Source: an uncultured SAR86 cluster bacterium (GTDB lineage: Bacteria; Pseudomonadota; Gammaproteobacteria; Magnimaribacterales; D2472). From it: a DNA stretch of 64,000 nt. The translations under genes and the position numbers were made by a program. The notes below the pieces were generated by a model. It was not told the DNA's origin. It saw nothing but the letters and a program-made list of their open reading frames with translations, and did not search any database. The DNA is taken from assembly GCA_905181595.1 (NCBI GenBank), contig CAJIYI010000001.1:1021938-1085937 (forward strand), in the 5' to 3' direction. Numbering within the stretch: the first letter of the stretch is position 1; each line of letters starts with the position of its first letter. Below are positions 20,419-30,321 of this stretch, piece by piece.

Positions 20419-20805
20419 TTAGAAATATGGAATCTCATTCTTTCTTTTTCTGTGAGCCATTAATAAGACTATCATTAAGAAAATTTCTCCAAGAAGTACA
20501 CAGAGACCAAATACATTAAAGCCTTCATAGAAAAAGCTCACCAATCTACCAAGTGCAATAAAACCCATAATGTATGCAATAACTACAGCAATTGAGAGAG
20601 AGTTATAAGAGAACGTAAATCTAACCAAAAGATATGAATAAGCAATAAATGAACCGGCAAATAAGGACCTAAACTCTGATGCAGTCTCAGGGTTTGTTGC
20701 AAGAACAGGAATGAATCCTAAATCAGATAAATCAGGTTTAAACATTACGTAACAACCAATTACAAACAAACAAAGGGCTGAAAATAAAATAGAAATCTTT
20801 AGCAT
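20419..20805 (-). CDS. DUF4345-like membrane protein
   Basis: Four-TM ORF with NPETASEFRSLFAGSFIA and GFIALGRLVSF. Confidence 0.55.
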   Translation of the reverse strand: MLKISILFSALCLFVIGCYVMFKPDLSDLGFIPVLATNPETASEFRSLFAGSFIAYSYLLVRFTFSYNSLSIAVVIAYIMGFIALGRLVSFFYEGFNVFGLCVLLGEIFLMIVLLMAHRKRKNEIPYF

Positions 20806-21018
20806 TTAGAGGACTCCTAGAACAAAAAGAGCCAGAAAGAATGCAACAACTCCCATAGCCAACCAAAAATAAAGCTCTTTGGTATTGCCAAATCTGTAGG
20901 CATTGATTGCAAGCCCCCAGCAATACAAAGGTGCAAGGGTAATAATGATTGAGCTAATAAGAATGGCGATTGGAATAAATGCCAAAACTAAAAATAACTG
21001 TAGAGCTAATTTATTCAT
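20806..21018 (-). CDS. Small membrane protein, unknown
   Basis: 70-aa, two TM helices, immediately upstream of the DUF4345-like gene. Confidence 0.45.
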   Translation of the reverse strand: MNKLALQLFLVLAFIPIAILISSIIITLAPLYCWGLAINAYRFGNTKELYFWLAMGVVAFFLALFVLGVL

Positions 21019-21059
21019 GATTATAGGGGAACATATTTATCCTAGGCCTGTCAAACTGA

Positions 21060-22874
21060 CTATGTTGTTTCAAGCCAGATTGGAGAAGTCCAAGCTCGTT
21101 CTTGAATAACTTTGGGTATTGATGCATCTGAGTCTGCCTCGCAATATTCTGGATTTTGTAAGCAAAGATTGTGAGACCATCGACAAGATTTATTCGCTAC
21201 TACTCTAACGTAATAGTAAGCATTTTCAGAGCTATTAAAATTAGGATCATTCCACACACTGCACATGGCCTTCTCTCCAGATCCAGTAACTTCACAGTTA
21301 GCAATATCTAGTTTGGATTGAGCATTAGTCACACCAACATCATGAACGGTGGTGAGGAGCTCACCATTTCTAACAACACCTTTAACAACTTGAAGTTTTT
21401 CAATAAATTGATCTTTGATAGAACTATCAGCACTTGCGGAAATAAAAATTGATGGCTGGGAAAGAGAATCTGAGGCAATCGTTCCACCCATTGGCGTTGC
21501 GTTAGCGTAAGCATAAGAAATATTATCAGGGTTTTTGCACAAGTTTTTATCTAGGTTATCGCCAACAAAAAAACGAACAATAAAGCGTGGGCCAGATGTT
21601 CCGTAAACTTCTTTGCGCTGAAAGGCATCAAAAATAGCGCTCCTAGAATTCTCTTCTGCCCAAGCCACAGCTAAGCCTCCAGGATTAAACTCAATATCAT
21701 CTGGTAAGCCCTCAGGGATTGATGATCTAAAAGATTTGCCGGCACCACCATGACCTTGAAATGAACTTTCATCAACAGCGCCCGGTGTTCCTAAGTGAGT
21801 GTCAGTACTGGCAATGACCCCAAACTTTAAAGGATTAATTGACTGTCTGTCTTGAGATAACAAGCCTTTACCCAATGCCTCTCTCACAAAACTAGAGTCA
21901 GGCGATGAGGAAAGATCATTCTGAAATTTTGAACGAAAGTCTTTGTAGGGAAGTTGCTCGAAATTACACAAGGGATCATTGAGATCAACATTGCACTCAG
22001 AACTTCCTTTGTGCTGAAAGATTTCTACCAGCGGCTCTTTTGTGCTTTGGATTAATATCTCATCTTGATCAGGCTCTTCAAACATATAACCATTGCTTAA
22101 GTTTGAATTGTGAGGAATCACCACATAGTCGCAGTTCTCAGAACAGGTTTGATCTAAAAGATTCCATAGCCCCTTTCTAGTTGGGGCTTCATAAAAACTT
22201 ACTGGCTCCATCGGTACATTTGAATTATTAAAAATAATATTGCGATGAAGGTTATTGCCTGAGTATGCTGCGCCAGTCCATTCATATCCTACAAAAGAAG
22301 TGAACTTACAATTGCTCGTTCTGTCATAGTGTTTCTCTGCAGCCTGAATGGTTTCTTGCCATGGAGCTTGAGCAGCGTCTAAGCAGAATTCTCTTGATTC
22401 ACCACAAAACCCTAAAGGTTTTCTCATGCTGGCTTTAGCGTTCATATAAAAGTAAGACAATTTGGGGAAATTGCGATATGCCTTGCACTGCAAGCTGCTA
22501 TATTTTGATGACTTGTTATCTACACACATCCTTACTTCACCAAGAAGTTCTGCATGATCTGTCACGGCAGCAAAATCTAAAGGCTTGTTCAGTCTAGATC
22601 TGCGTGAACTGGTCCCATCGGGGCTATAGGGTTGAAGATACAAAGATTGGCCCTTTGCATACCTATATGCGTCATCTGGAGTATTAAGTGTGCCTTGTGT
22701 ATTCGCATCTAGTGAGAGAGCTGTATGAACATGCAAATCTCCAAAAAGAGGTATGCGATTTTGTACGTGGACATCGCATGGTATTCTATCTTCAGCTAGG
22801 TATGACTCCCTCTCATTAGAATCAATAAATTGCGATGAAAAGGTAAAGCAAAGTAAAAAAAATATTTTTTTCAT
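21060..22874 (-). CDS. DUF3604 domain-containing protein
   Basis: FGDLHVHTALSLDANTQGTLNTPDDAYRYAKG, DFAAVTDHAELLGE, IASTDTHLGTPG motifs. Confidence 0.9.
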   Translation of the reverse strand: MKKIFFLLCFTFSSQFIDSNERESYLAEDRIPCDVHVQNRIPLFGDLHVHTALSLDANTQGTLNTPDDAYRYAKGQSLYLQPYSPDGTSSRRSRLNKPLDFAAVTDHAELLGEVRMCVDNKSSKYSSLQCKAYRNFPKLSYFYMNAKASMRKPLGFCGESREFCLDAAQAPWQETIQAAEKHYDRTSNCKFTSFVGYEWTGAAYSGNNLHRNIIFNNSNVPMEPVSFYEAPTRKGLWNLLDQTCSENCDYVVIPHNSNLSNGYMFEEPDQDEILIQSTKEPLVEIFQHKGSSECNVDLNDPLCNFEQLPYKDFRSKFQNDLSSSPDSSFVREALGKGLLSQDRQSINPLKFGVIASTDTHLGTPGAVDESSFQGHGGAGKSFRSSIPEGLPDDIEFNPGGLAVAWAEENSRSAIFDAFQRKEVYGTSGPRFIVRFFVGDNLDKNLCKNPDNISYAYANATPMGGTIASDSLSQPSIFISASADSSIKDQFIEKLQVVKGVVRNGELLTTVHDVGVTNAQSKLDIANCEVTGSGEKAMCSVWNDPNFNSSENAYYYVRVVANKSCRWSHNLCLQNPEYCEADSDASIPKVIQERAWTSPIWLETT

Positions 22875-22890
22875 GTTAAATAGATGTCTA

Positions 22891-22919
22891 AAAAAAACGG
22901 CAACCTAAGTTGCCGTTTT
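22891..22919 (-). terminator. Rho-independent terminator
   Basis: AAAACGGCAAC-CTAA-GTTGCCGTTTT hairpin flanked by A/T tracts, between the TonB receptor stop and the DUF3604 gene. Confidence 0.75.
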
Positions 22920-22945
22920 AATATAAGTCTTAATAGACCAACTTA

Positions 22946-25430
22946 TTAAAAGTTGTATACGAGCTGAGCTCCCATTTGTCTGCCCATATTAGTGTTACCT
23001 GCATAGAACTTAGAAGCTAAGCCACTGCCACCAGGTAATGCGTAATCAGAGTAGTACCCTTGAATGTTTGATAGATCAACATCATCTGTAATATTTTTTA
23101 CAAAGAAGCTGGCATCCCAAACATCATCGGCAGATCTCCACCCAACAATGATATTAGCAAGGTACAACGCTTTGATTTTAACGTCTGAATTAATAGCACT
23201 AGTTCGCTCATCTCTCCAACTCACGTTGTATCGAGTGTATCTTTCACCGCCCCAATAAGATGGAACAGTATTATCTAAGTAGAAGTTTAATGATGACTCA
23301 GCAGCGTCACTTACTGGTGTGCCGCTAACATCTTGAGTAGCAGCTGCAAAACCAGTGTATGCAGGATTATTTGCATAACCGATAGAACCAGCAGCGTACT
23401 CACTGTCATTAGATGAATAGCTTCCACCTAAGACTGTGTTTTCATTTACAACGTATGCGTATTCAATGTCTATACCTGAAACTTCAGCATCGTTATTAGT
23501 AAAAATACCGCCTTGTACTTGAGTCACATTACCGGCGCCGGCAGCTGTGTATTCTCTAGCAGAAACGTTGTCCCATTTAGATTGGAAATTATCAATTGTG
23601 TAATCAAAGTAAGCAGCATTTATTCTTAATCTGCCATCCATGAATGTTCCTTTCATACCAATCTCAGTCATATCACTTTCTTCTTCAACAAAAGTTAATA
23701 AAGATGGATTAACAGCAATAGGAGAGATTGTGAGTCCTGGGCTTCTAAAGCCAGACTCAGTAGTTACATAAAGCAACATATCTTCATTGATGTAATGACC
23801 AATTTTAAAACTTCCTGTAGTTGAATCAACGTTAGAGTTTTGATCTGCAGCAGCTATTCTTGGAATAGTTAGACCGCCGCCTAGAGCAGCTGGCAAGAAG
23901 AGCAGTTAATGGAAGGTATAGGTTTTGCGCTCTATAACCAACGAGCTCTTGTTCTCTGAAACCAAATTGAACAAAAGTTTTATCAGTTAGATTGTATTTA
24001 AAGTTTGCAAAATAAGCCTCTGTTTTGTTGTCCAAAGGAATTTCCATACAAGTTAAAACCCAGCTCTTAGCTGCCATTGAACCTGGAGCAGCTCTTGCAG
24101 CTCTACAGGCTTGGTTTGGAGTTTTATAATCAAACCCAACGGCTGGTGTGAACATCGCAGGTGCAACTTCAGTAATACTAAAGGAGCGATCTAAATCAGC
24201 AGTTGTAAAGGTCTGAGAGTCTCTTGAGAAGAAACCAATTGTGTATTCAAGCTTGTCGCTGTCTTGATTTGAAATTCTCATTTCAACAGTCTCGATACCT
24301 GTATTAGTTCTAACTTCTTGAGGATAACCATACACATAAGCTCCTGCATAATCTCTATCAATAAGGCCCATGGCATCGTTTTGAGAGTTAGAGAATCTTA
24401 AAGCAAGTGCATGACTGCCCATATCATAATCAATCATTAGGTTATGAATCTCAGCGCTGTTATTTTGTCTTGGGTTTTGAAAATGCAAAGCTACTCCATC
24501 AGTGGCCTTTAGACCACCAGCAGGAATATCGTTGTACGTAGGTCTATTTAAGTAAGCTAACTGAGCTGCTGAACCGGCTGGTGCAAAACCAAGAGATTCA
24601 AACAAAGCTATTTGAGAAACATAACCATTGACCACTTGCTCATATGAAGGAGTTCCATTGGAACCTGCAACAGGTTGAGGGTAAATAGAATCTGTTTCAC
24701 TGTTTTGATACTTAAATCTAACACTCAGTTCATCTGAAGGCTGCCATGAAAGACTTATGCGACCTGAATCAAAACTATGATTTTCATTAACTTGAGTTCT
24801 AATGTTTCGAATTTCATTTCCATCACTTGTGTTCCTTAGACCTGCAACCCTAATTGAAAGAGTATCAGTTAAATGAAGATCGCTAGCTGCTTCAACCATT
24901 GAAGTCATGTTATCGGCCCACATTGTCTTAACGTAGCCATTTTTCTCGCCACTTCCCACTTGAGCAGATCGAGTATAAATTTGAATTGCTCCAGCTGTGC
25001 TAACAACTCCCTGCAAAGTACCTTGAGAACCTTTTAGTATTTCTACACGCTCGGTATCGTACATTTGAGAAAATACGTCTTGAGCTCTAAGAGGAACCTC
25101 ATCGATGTATCCCTGGATAGGTTGATCGTTTCCGCCATCTGGATCAAGTTTTTGACCACGCATAATAATGGTCGCCCTTCTTGGATCAATTTTAGTAAAT
25201 TCAACGCCTGAAACAACCTGAGCTAATTCACTCAAATCTCTAATCTGATAATCATCAAGAGTGCTTCCTGATACTGCGTTAACAGTCTGAGCAATGTCCT
25301 GTACATTCTCTTCTTTCTTAGTTGCTGTAACAACAACCTCTTCTAGAACTAACTCAGCATCTTGCGCATAAGAATAATTCGGGATTGCAACAAAAGTCAC
25401 AACAGTTAATAGGCTTAATAGTCTCTTCAT
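22946..25430 (-). CDS. TonB-dependent receptor, frame interrupted by an apparent 1-nt indel at ~23893-23905
   Basis: Signal peptide, VVVTATKKEENVQDIAQTVNAVSGSTLDD plug domain, C-terminal beta-barrel ending in aromatic F; two overlapping ORFs in different frames. Confidence 0.88.
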
Positions 25431-25516
25431 GGTTCCCCCCCATAATTGAAGAATGTTTTTATGAAAATATACCTGCTTTTTGCTCAAACCCCAAACTTTT
25501 TACTTAAAAGTAAATT

Positions 25517-26146
25517 TTATTGGTTGGCTGTATTAATGCTTGATACCTGCAATTGTAACTCTTGCATCAACTCATTATTTTGTTTTCTGTAAGAATCAAA
25601 GGCCTGAACTGTTTCCTCTAAAAGCAAAAGGTTCCTATTGAGCTCAAGTAATTTAGCCTCTGTGGTGCTATTGCTTTGATTTAATTGAGTAATTTTTTTG
25701 GCAGCCTGATTTAATTGTTTTAGTTGCGCATCAATTTTTTGAATATTTTTTTGATCGTTGGTTTGTGTGATCGCAATATCTTTTAATAATTTTGATTGCT
25801 TGGACATGTCTAGGGTAAGTTTTGAAATATTCGCTTTATTTCTTTTGTTGCTAAGATCCCATAACTTTCTAATCTCTTTGTCCAGGAATTGCAATTGAGT
25901 ATTAATATCACTTAAAAATTCAGTGGAGGTAGAATCTGCAAGTTGCAATTGCTCCTCGAGAATCGCAAGTCTTGATTCAACAAGCTCATTGATTTGATTT
26001 GATGAACGTGACATTTCACTCACCCAAAGAGACAAAACAAGAATACCGCAAAGCAATAAAACGAATACAACTCCAAGAAATAAACCGCTAGAATTTTTAT
26101 TTCCCATGGTTTGCTCTTCTTTGGATGCTGAAATTTTAATGGCCAT
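25517..26146 (-). CDS. Single-TM coiled-coil protein of unknown function
   Basis: N-terminal TM helix followed by long heptad-rich Q/N/L region. Confidence 0.6.
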   Translation of the reverse strand: MAIKISASKEEQTMGNKNSSGLFLGVVFVLLLCGILVLSLWVSEMSRSSNQINELVESRLAILEEQLQLADSTSTEFLSDINTQLQFLDKEIRKLWDLSNKRNKANISKLTLDMSKQSKLLKDIAITQTNDQKNIQKIDAQLKQLNQAAKKITQLNQSNSTTEAKLLELNRNLLLLEETVQAFDSYRKQNNELMQELQLQVSSINTANQ

Positions 26147-26243
26147 TGTAAGAAATAATTAGCTGGTTAAATTGTATTTAATAATATGTTCTAATATGTG
26201 AACTTTAATTATAAGCCTTAACTTAAAACAATTTAATACTATT

Positions 26244-27365
26244 ATGAATTTAGATTTCTCAGACGACCAAAAATACCTTCAAGAAGAAGCAAGAAAATTT
26301 TTTGAAAAAGAAGGTGGGCTTGGCAATGCTCGAAATGTTATGGATCAGTCTCAAGATGCGGATCATGAATTGTGGAATAAGATCGTTGAGCTTGGCTGGA
26401 CAGCCATTAGAGTTCCCGAAGCATATGAGGGGCTTGGGCTTGGTCACCTTGAATTATGTGTCGTAGCAGAAGAGCTAGGAAGATCTCTTGCACCAGTTCC
26501 ATTTGCATCATCGGTCTACTTTTTTACTGAAGCGCTAATTAAATACGCAAGCGAGGACACTAAGAAAGAATTACTTCCAAAATTAGTTACTGGAGAGGTG
26601 GTAGGGACCTACGGAATTGCGGAAGACTCTCATCAAGCCACTGAGGCAAACATTCAAGTAAATGCTTCGGCTGATAAACTTAATGGCACTAAAATTGCAG
26701 TGCCTGATGCTGGGATGGCATCGCACATGATTGTGGTTGCTAAATCATCTCAAGGAATAGAGTTAAGGCTTGTAGATCTGCAGGACTCCTCTATCATCGT
26801 CACGCCTCAAAAAAATATAGATACTTCTAAGTCATTTTATAAAGTTGAATTCAACAACACTCCTTCAACTCTTCTTGGCCAATCTGGCGAGGGTTGGAAT
26901 TATATTCAGCATCTTCTAGATCAAGCAGCAGTCTTGTTTGCGTTTGAGCAAGTTGGTGGCTCCCAAGCCGCTCTAGATATGGCTAAAGCTTACTCGTTAG
27001 AACGATTTGCTTTTGGGCGACAAATTGGATCTTATCAGGCTATCAAACATAAGCTTGCTGATATGTACATTGCTATTACCCTAGCAAAATCAAACTGCTA
27101 TTACGGTGCTTGGGCATTATCCTCTGAATCTTCTGAACTTTCTCTGGCTGCAGCAACAGCTAGGGTAAGTGCAACAAAAGCTTTTCAATTATGTTCTAAG
27201 GAGAATATTCAAACTCACGGCGGTAATGGGTTTACCTGGGAATATGATTGCCACCTATTCTACAAGCGCTCAAAGGTTCTTTCTGTGCTTTTAGGATCAG
27301 AGGCTACATGGAAAGAGAAGCTAGTACAAAATTTAGAAAAAACAAACACATTAGTAAAGGAGTAA
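26244..27365 (+). CDS. Acyl-CoA dehydrogenase family protein
   Basis: ACAD fold motifs; RFAFGRQIGSYQAIKHKLADM, QTHGGNGFTWEYDCHLFYKR. Confidence 0.9.
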   Translation: MNLDFSDDQKYLQEEARKFFEKEGGLGNARNVMDQSQDADHELWNKIVELGWTAIRVPEAYEGLGLGHLELCVVAEELGRSLAPVPFASSVYFFTEALIKYASEDTKKELLPKLVTGEVVGTYGIAEDSHQATEANIQVNASADKLNGTKIAVPDAGMASHMIVVAKSSQGIELRLVDLQDSSIIVTPQKNIDTSKSFYKVEFNNTPSTLLGQSGEGWNYIQHLLDQAAVLFAFEQVGGSQAALDMAKAYSLERFAFGRQIGSYQAIKHKLADMYIAITLAKSNCYYGAWALSSESSELSLAAATARVSATKAFQLCSKENIQTHGGNGFTWEYDCHLFYKRSKVLSVLLGSEATWKEKLVQNLEKTNTLVKE

Positions 27366-27368
27366 TTT

Positions 27369-28601
27369 ATGGATTTTAACGACACACCAGAACAAGCAAA
27401 ATTTAGGGCTACATGCAGAGAATGGTTGGAGGCTAATGCGCAACTTAAAGCAGATAAGGTGCATATGAATGTGGAATCTTCTCTTGAAAATCACTTAAAA
27501 ACTGCGAAAGAATGGCAGCAAAAAAAATATGATGCAGGTTGGGCGATGCTGCATTGGCCAAAAGAATTTGGTGGCATTGAGGCTTCCCCAATTGAAAGAA
27601 TTATTTGGGGCCAAGAAGAAGCAAAATTTAATGTGCCGGGTGGAATTTTTGAAATTGGTCTTGGTATGTGCGGTCCTGTGATGATGCAGTACTCAACTGA
27701 GGAGCAAAAAAATCGATATCTTGCACCTATGGCCCAAGGAAAAGAAATTTGGTGTCAGCTTTTTTCAGAGCCAGCAGCTGGATCAGACGTAGCCGGTTTA
27801 AGAAGCAAGGCAGAGAAAGATGGAGATGATTGGATTATAAATGGTCAAAAAGTTTGGACCTCAGGAGCTCACTATTCAGATTTTGGTATTTTAGTGGTCA
27901 GGCATGATCCTGATTTGGCTAAGCATAAAGGTCTAACTTTCTTCTTTGTCGACATGAAGTCACCGGGAATAACTGTGAAGCCGATTAAGCAGATCACCGG
28001 TCAGTCTGGCAGTGGCTCTGGTTTTAATGAGGTCTATTTTGATGATGTCAGGATACCTGACTCTCAAAGGCTTGGAGAAATTGGAGATGGCTGGAAAGTT
28101 GCGATCACAACCTTAATGAATGAGAGACTTGCTGTAGGCGATGCTCGTGGAGCTGATATAGAAGAAGCTTTAACTCTTTCTAAGACCAAAGATGATGCTG
28201 GCGAGACATTAATTAAAAATGATGCTGTTAGAGAAAGATTGGCAGACTGGTTCTGTGATGCGAATGGCTTGAAATATACTAAATTTAGAACAATTTCAGC
28301 TTTATCTAAAGGCGAGGCACCTGGACCAGAGGCTTCTATTACAAAAATTGTTAGTGCCAACAAACTTCAATCAATTGGAAACTTTGGCATTGATTCAGGG
28401 GATATGGCTGGGATGCTTATCGACGATGACAGTGGCATGAGTTCTTTCCAAGGAGCATGGCTAGGCGCTCCTGGGTTGAGAATTGCAGGTGGAACAGATG
28501 AGATTCTTCGCAATGTTATTGCTGAAAGAGTTCTTGGGCTTCCTCAAGATCCCAGAGCTGATAAAGGCTTAGCGTTTAAAGATATACCAACTAAGGCGTA
28601 A
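27369..28601 (+). CDS. Acyl-CoA dehydrogenase family protein
   Basis: CQLFSEPAAGSDVAGL, INGQKVWTSGAHYSDFGIL; 3-nt spacing from the preceding ACAD, likely heteromeric partner. Confidence 0.92.
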   Translation: MDFNDTPEQAKFRATCREWLEANAQLKADKVHMNVESSLENHLKTAKEWQQKKYDAGWAMLHWPKEFGGIEASPIERIIWGQEEAKFNVPGGIFEIGLGMCGPVMMQYSTEEQKNRYLAPMAQGKEIWCQLFSEPAAGSDVAGLRSKAEKDGDDWIINGQKVWTSGAHYSDFGILVVRHDPDLAKHKGLTFFFVDMKSPGITVKPIKQITGQSGSGSGFNEVYFDDVRIPDSQRLGEIGDGWKVAITTLMNERLAVGDARGADIEEALTLSKTKDDAGETLIKNDAVRERLADWFCDANGLKYTKFRTISALSKGEAPGPEASITKIVSANKLQSIGNFGIDSGDMAGMLIDDDSGMSSFQGAWLGAPGLRIAGGTDEILRNVIAERVLGLPQDPRADKGLAFKDIPTKA

Positions 28602-30309
28602 ACTTAGAAAGTAATTGAATAAACTCAACATTCTTATTAACTGTTAGTTCTTGACTTGCAATTGCAGTCACAGGATTTTTTAGCCCAGCTAAAATCTGCT
28701 TAAATGTGTCTTCTGAAGTGCTGATTTGAAGATCGCATTCATCAGGAGTTTGATTGGTTATCTGAGCAATTTTATTTCTTATTGTAATGGTTATGATAGC
28801 TCCAGATGAAAAAGTAAAACATGCATTAGTAACTTCCAATGCTGTAACCTTTGAAGGATTAAGTCGAACACTTAACACCTCAAAAAACATATCAATTGGA
28901 ACCTCTTTTAACATGCTTGCTTTGGGTCTAACGTCTAGATTCTTGTCTTCTCCATCTCTTAATATTTGCGCCTCACTTAAAAAGTAATTCCTTTTATTTG
29001 GATTTGAAGACATTCTGCCAATAAAATAAGCTGCTTTAGCCCTTAAAGCCTTAACTTCTTTGGTTTTGTACTTTTGTGCAATCAACAGATCAGATAGCTC
29101 AAGTGCCCATTGCATTTCTTCATTAGTTACTGCCTTTTCTAGCTGCTGAAAAAGATTATCGGAACCGCCGATCATTTCGGACATAAGTTCAGCTTTTTTG
29201 GAGATTGAAGTGGGATCAAGTTCAGAAATATTACCTGAGAACCAGCCCAGGTAACCATTAAAGATACTTCTAACCGACCATCTCACTGTGCCATAAAACT
29301 CATTAAAAAATGGAGATGAAACAATATTTTGTGGGAGACTTATTTGCTCAATGATCTCCTCAGGGTAAAAACCTAAATTCATTAGTCTGATAGTTTGATC
29401 ATGCACAAACTGAATTCCATCTCTATATAGGGTTAGAACATCTAGCACATCTGAGCCTGATAAAGGACGGGTATGGCTGGGATATAAATGCTTTGGTTGA
29501 AATGAAATCATATGATCTAAACTATTAACCCAGGCACTGACATCTCTGTGTGAAGTGCCTCTAATGGTATAAAGGTTTGGAAAAGTTTTATAAATATTGT
29601 CGCCGGGAAATAATGCCTGAAACTCAGGAAGCCAAACAAATATTTGATCATCTGTTTCACCTGGAGCATGGTAAAACTCAAAGGCAATGCCGCTAAGTGT
29701 TATTTTTAATTCGTCTTTAAATGTTAGGGTGGGCTTCACGTAACCAGGAGCACTTTTTCCAGCACTGAGAAATGGACCTATTCCCACATTAACTACCTCT
29801 GATTCTGGTAATTGAGTGCCGAACATTTTTGAAGAGCGAGATGAGATGATGGGATTTAAAATACCAAAAAGTTTCTCAACTGCTTTTGCTGTTGAGTCAT
29901 GAGCAATAATTAAAGGTGCATCTAATTGCTGGTTAACAAAGTAACTTGCGCCCAAAGTGTGATCTGCATGATTGTGGGTATAAATAATTGCAGAGATTGG
30001 ATTGCTGTTAATTGCTTGAAACTTTGCATACACTTTTTCTGCTTGATACACACTGTCAGTAGAGTCGATAATAATATTGCCTTTATCGCCCTCAACCATA
30101 TAAGAGTTAGCTATTCCAAAACCAACCGCTGCATGAATACCATTTTCATATGAATAAATATTTTGTGTAAATTCTTTGGAGTGTTCGTATAGATTTTGTA
30201 CCAACAAATCATCATCGTTAGGCTCAACAGCTAGTGGCTCTGTTTTTGAGCAGGAGATAAAAAGACCACCTATAATAAATAGATAAAAAAAATTTAAAAA
30301 TAATTTCAT
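28591..30309 (-). CDS. Alkyl/aryl-sulfatase-like metallo-beta-lactamase-fold lipoprotein (SdsA1/BDS1 type)
   Basis: Lipobox LFISC; THNHADHTLGA zinc motif; alkyl-sulfatase dimerisation and SCP2-like C-terminus. Confidence 0.88.
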   Translation of the reverse strand: MKLFLNFFYLFIIGGLFISCSKTEPLAVEPNDDDLLVQNLYEHSKEFTQNIYSYENGIHAAVGFGIANSYMVEGDKGNIIIDSTDSVYQAEKVYAKFQAINSNPISAIIYTHNHADHTLGASYFVNQQLDAPLIIAHDSTAKAVEKLFGILNPIISSRSSKMFGTQLPESEVVNVGIGPFLSAGKSAPGYVKPTLTFKDELKITLSGIAFEFYHAPGETDDQIFVWLPEFQALFPGDNIYKTFPNLYTIRGTSHRDVSAWVNSLDHMISFQPKHLYPSHTRPLSGSDVLDVLTLYRDGIQFVHDQTIRLMNLGFYPEEIIEQISLPQNIVSSPFFNEFYGTVRWSVRSIFNGYLGWFSGNISELDPTSISKKAELMSEMIGGSDNLFQQLEKAVTNEEMQWALELSDLLIAQKYKTKEVKALRAKAAYFIGRMSSNPNKRNYFLSEAQILRDGEDKNLDVRPKASMLKEVPIDMFFEVLSVRLNPSKVTALEVTNACFTFSSGAIITITIRNKIAQITNQTPDECDLQISTSEDTFKQILAGLKNPVTAIASQELTVNKNVEFIQLLSKFTP

Positions 30310-30321
30310 GAGCTTCTCCTA

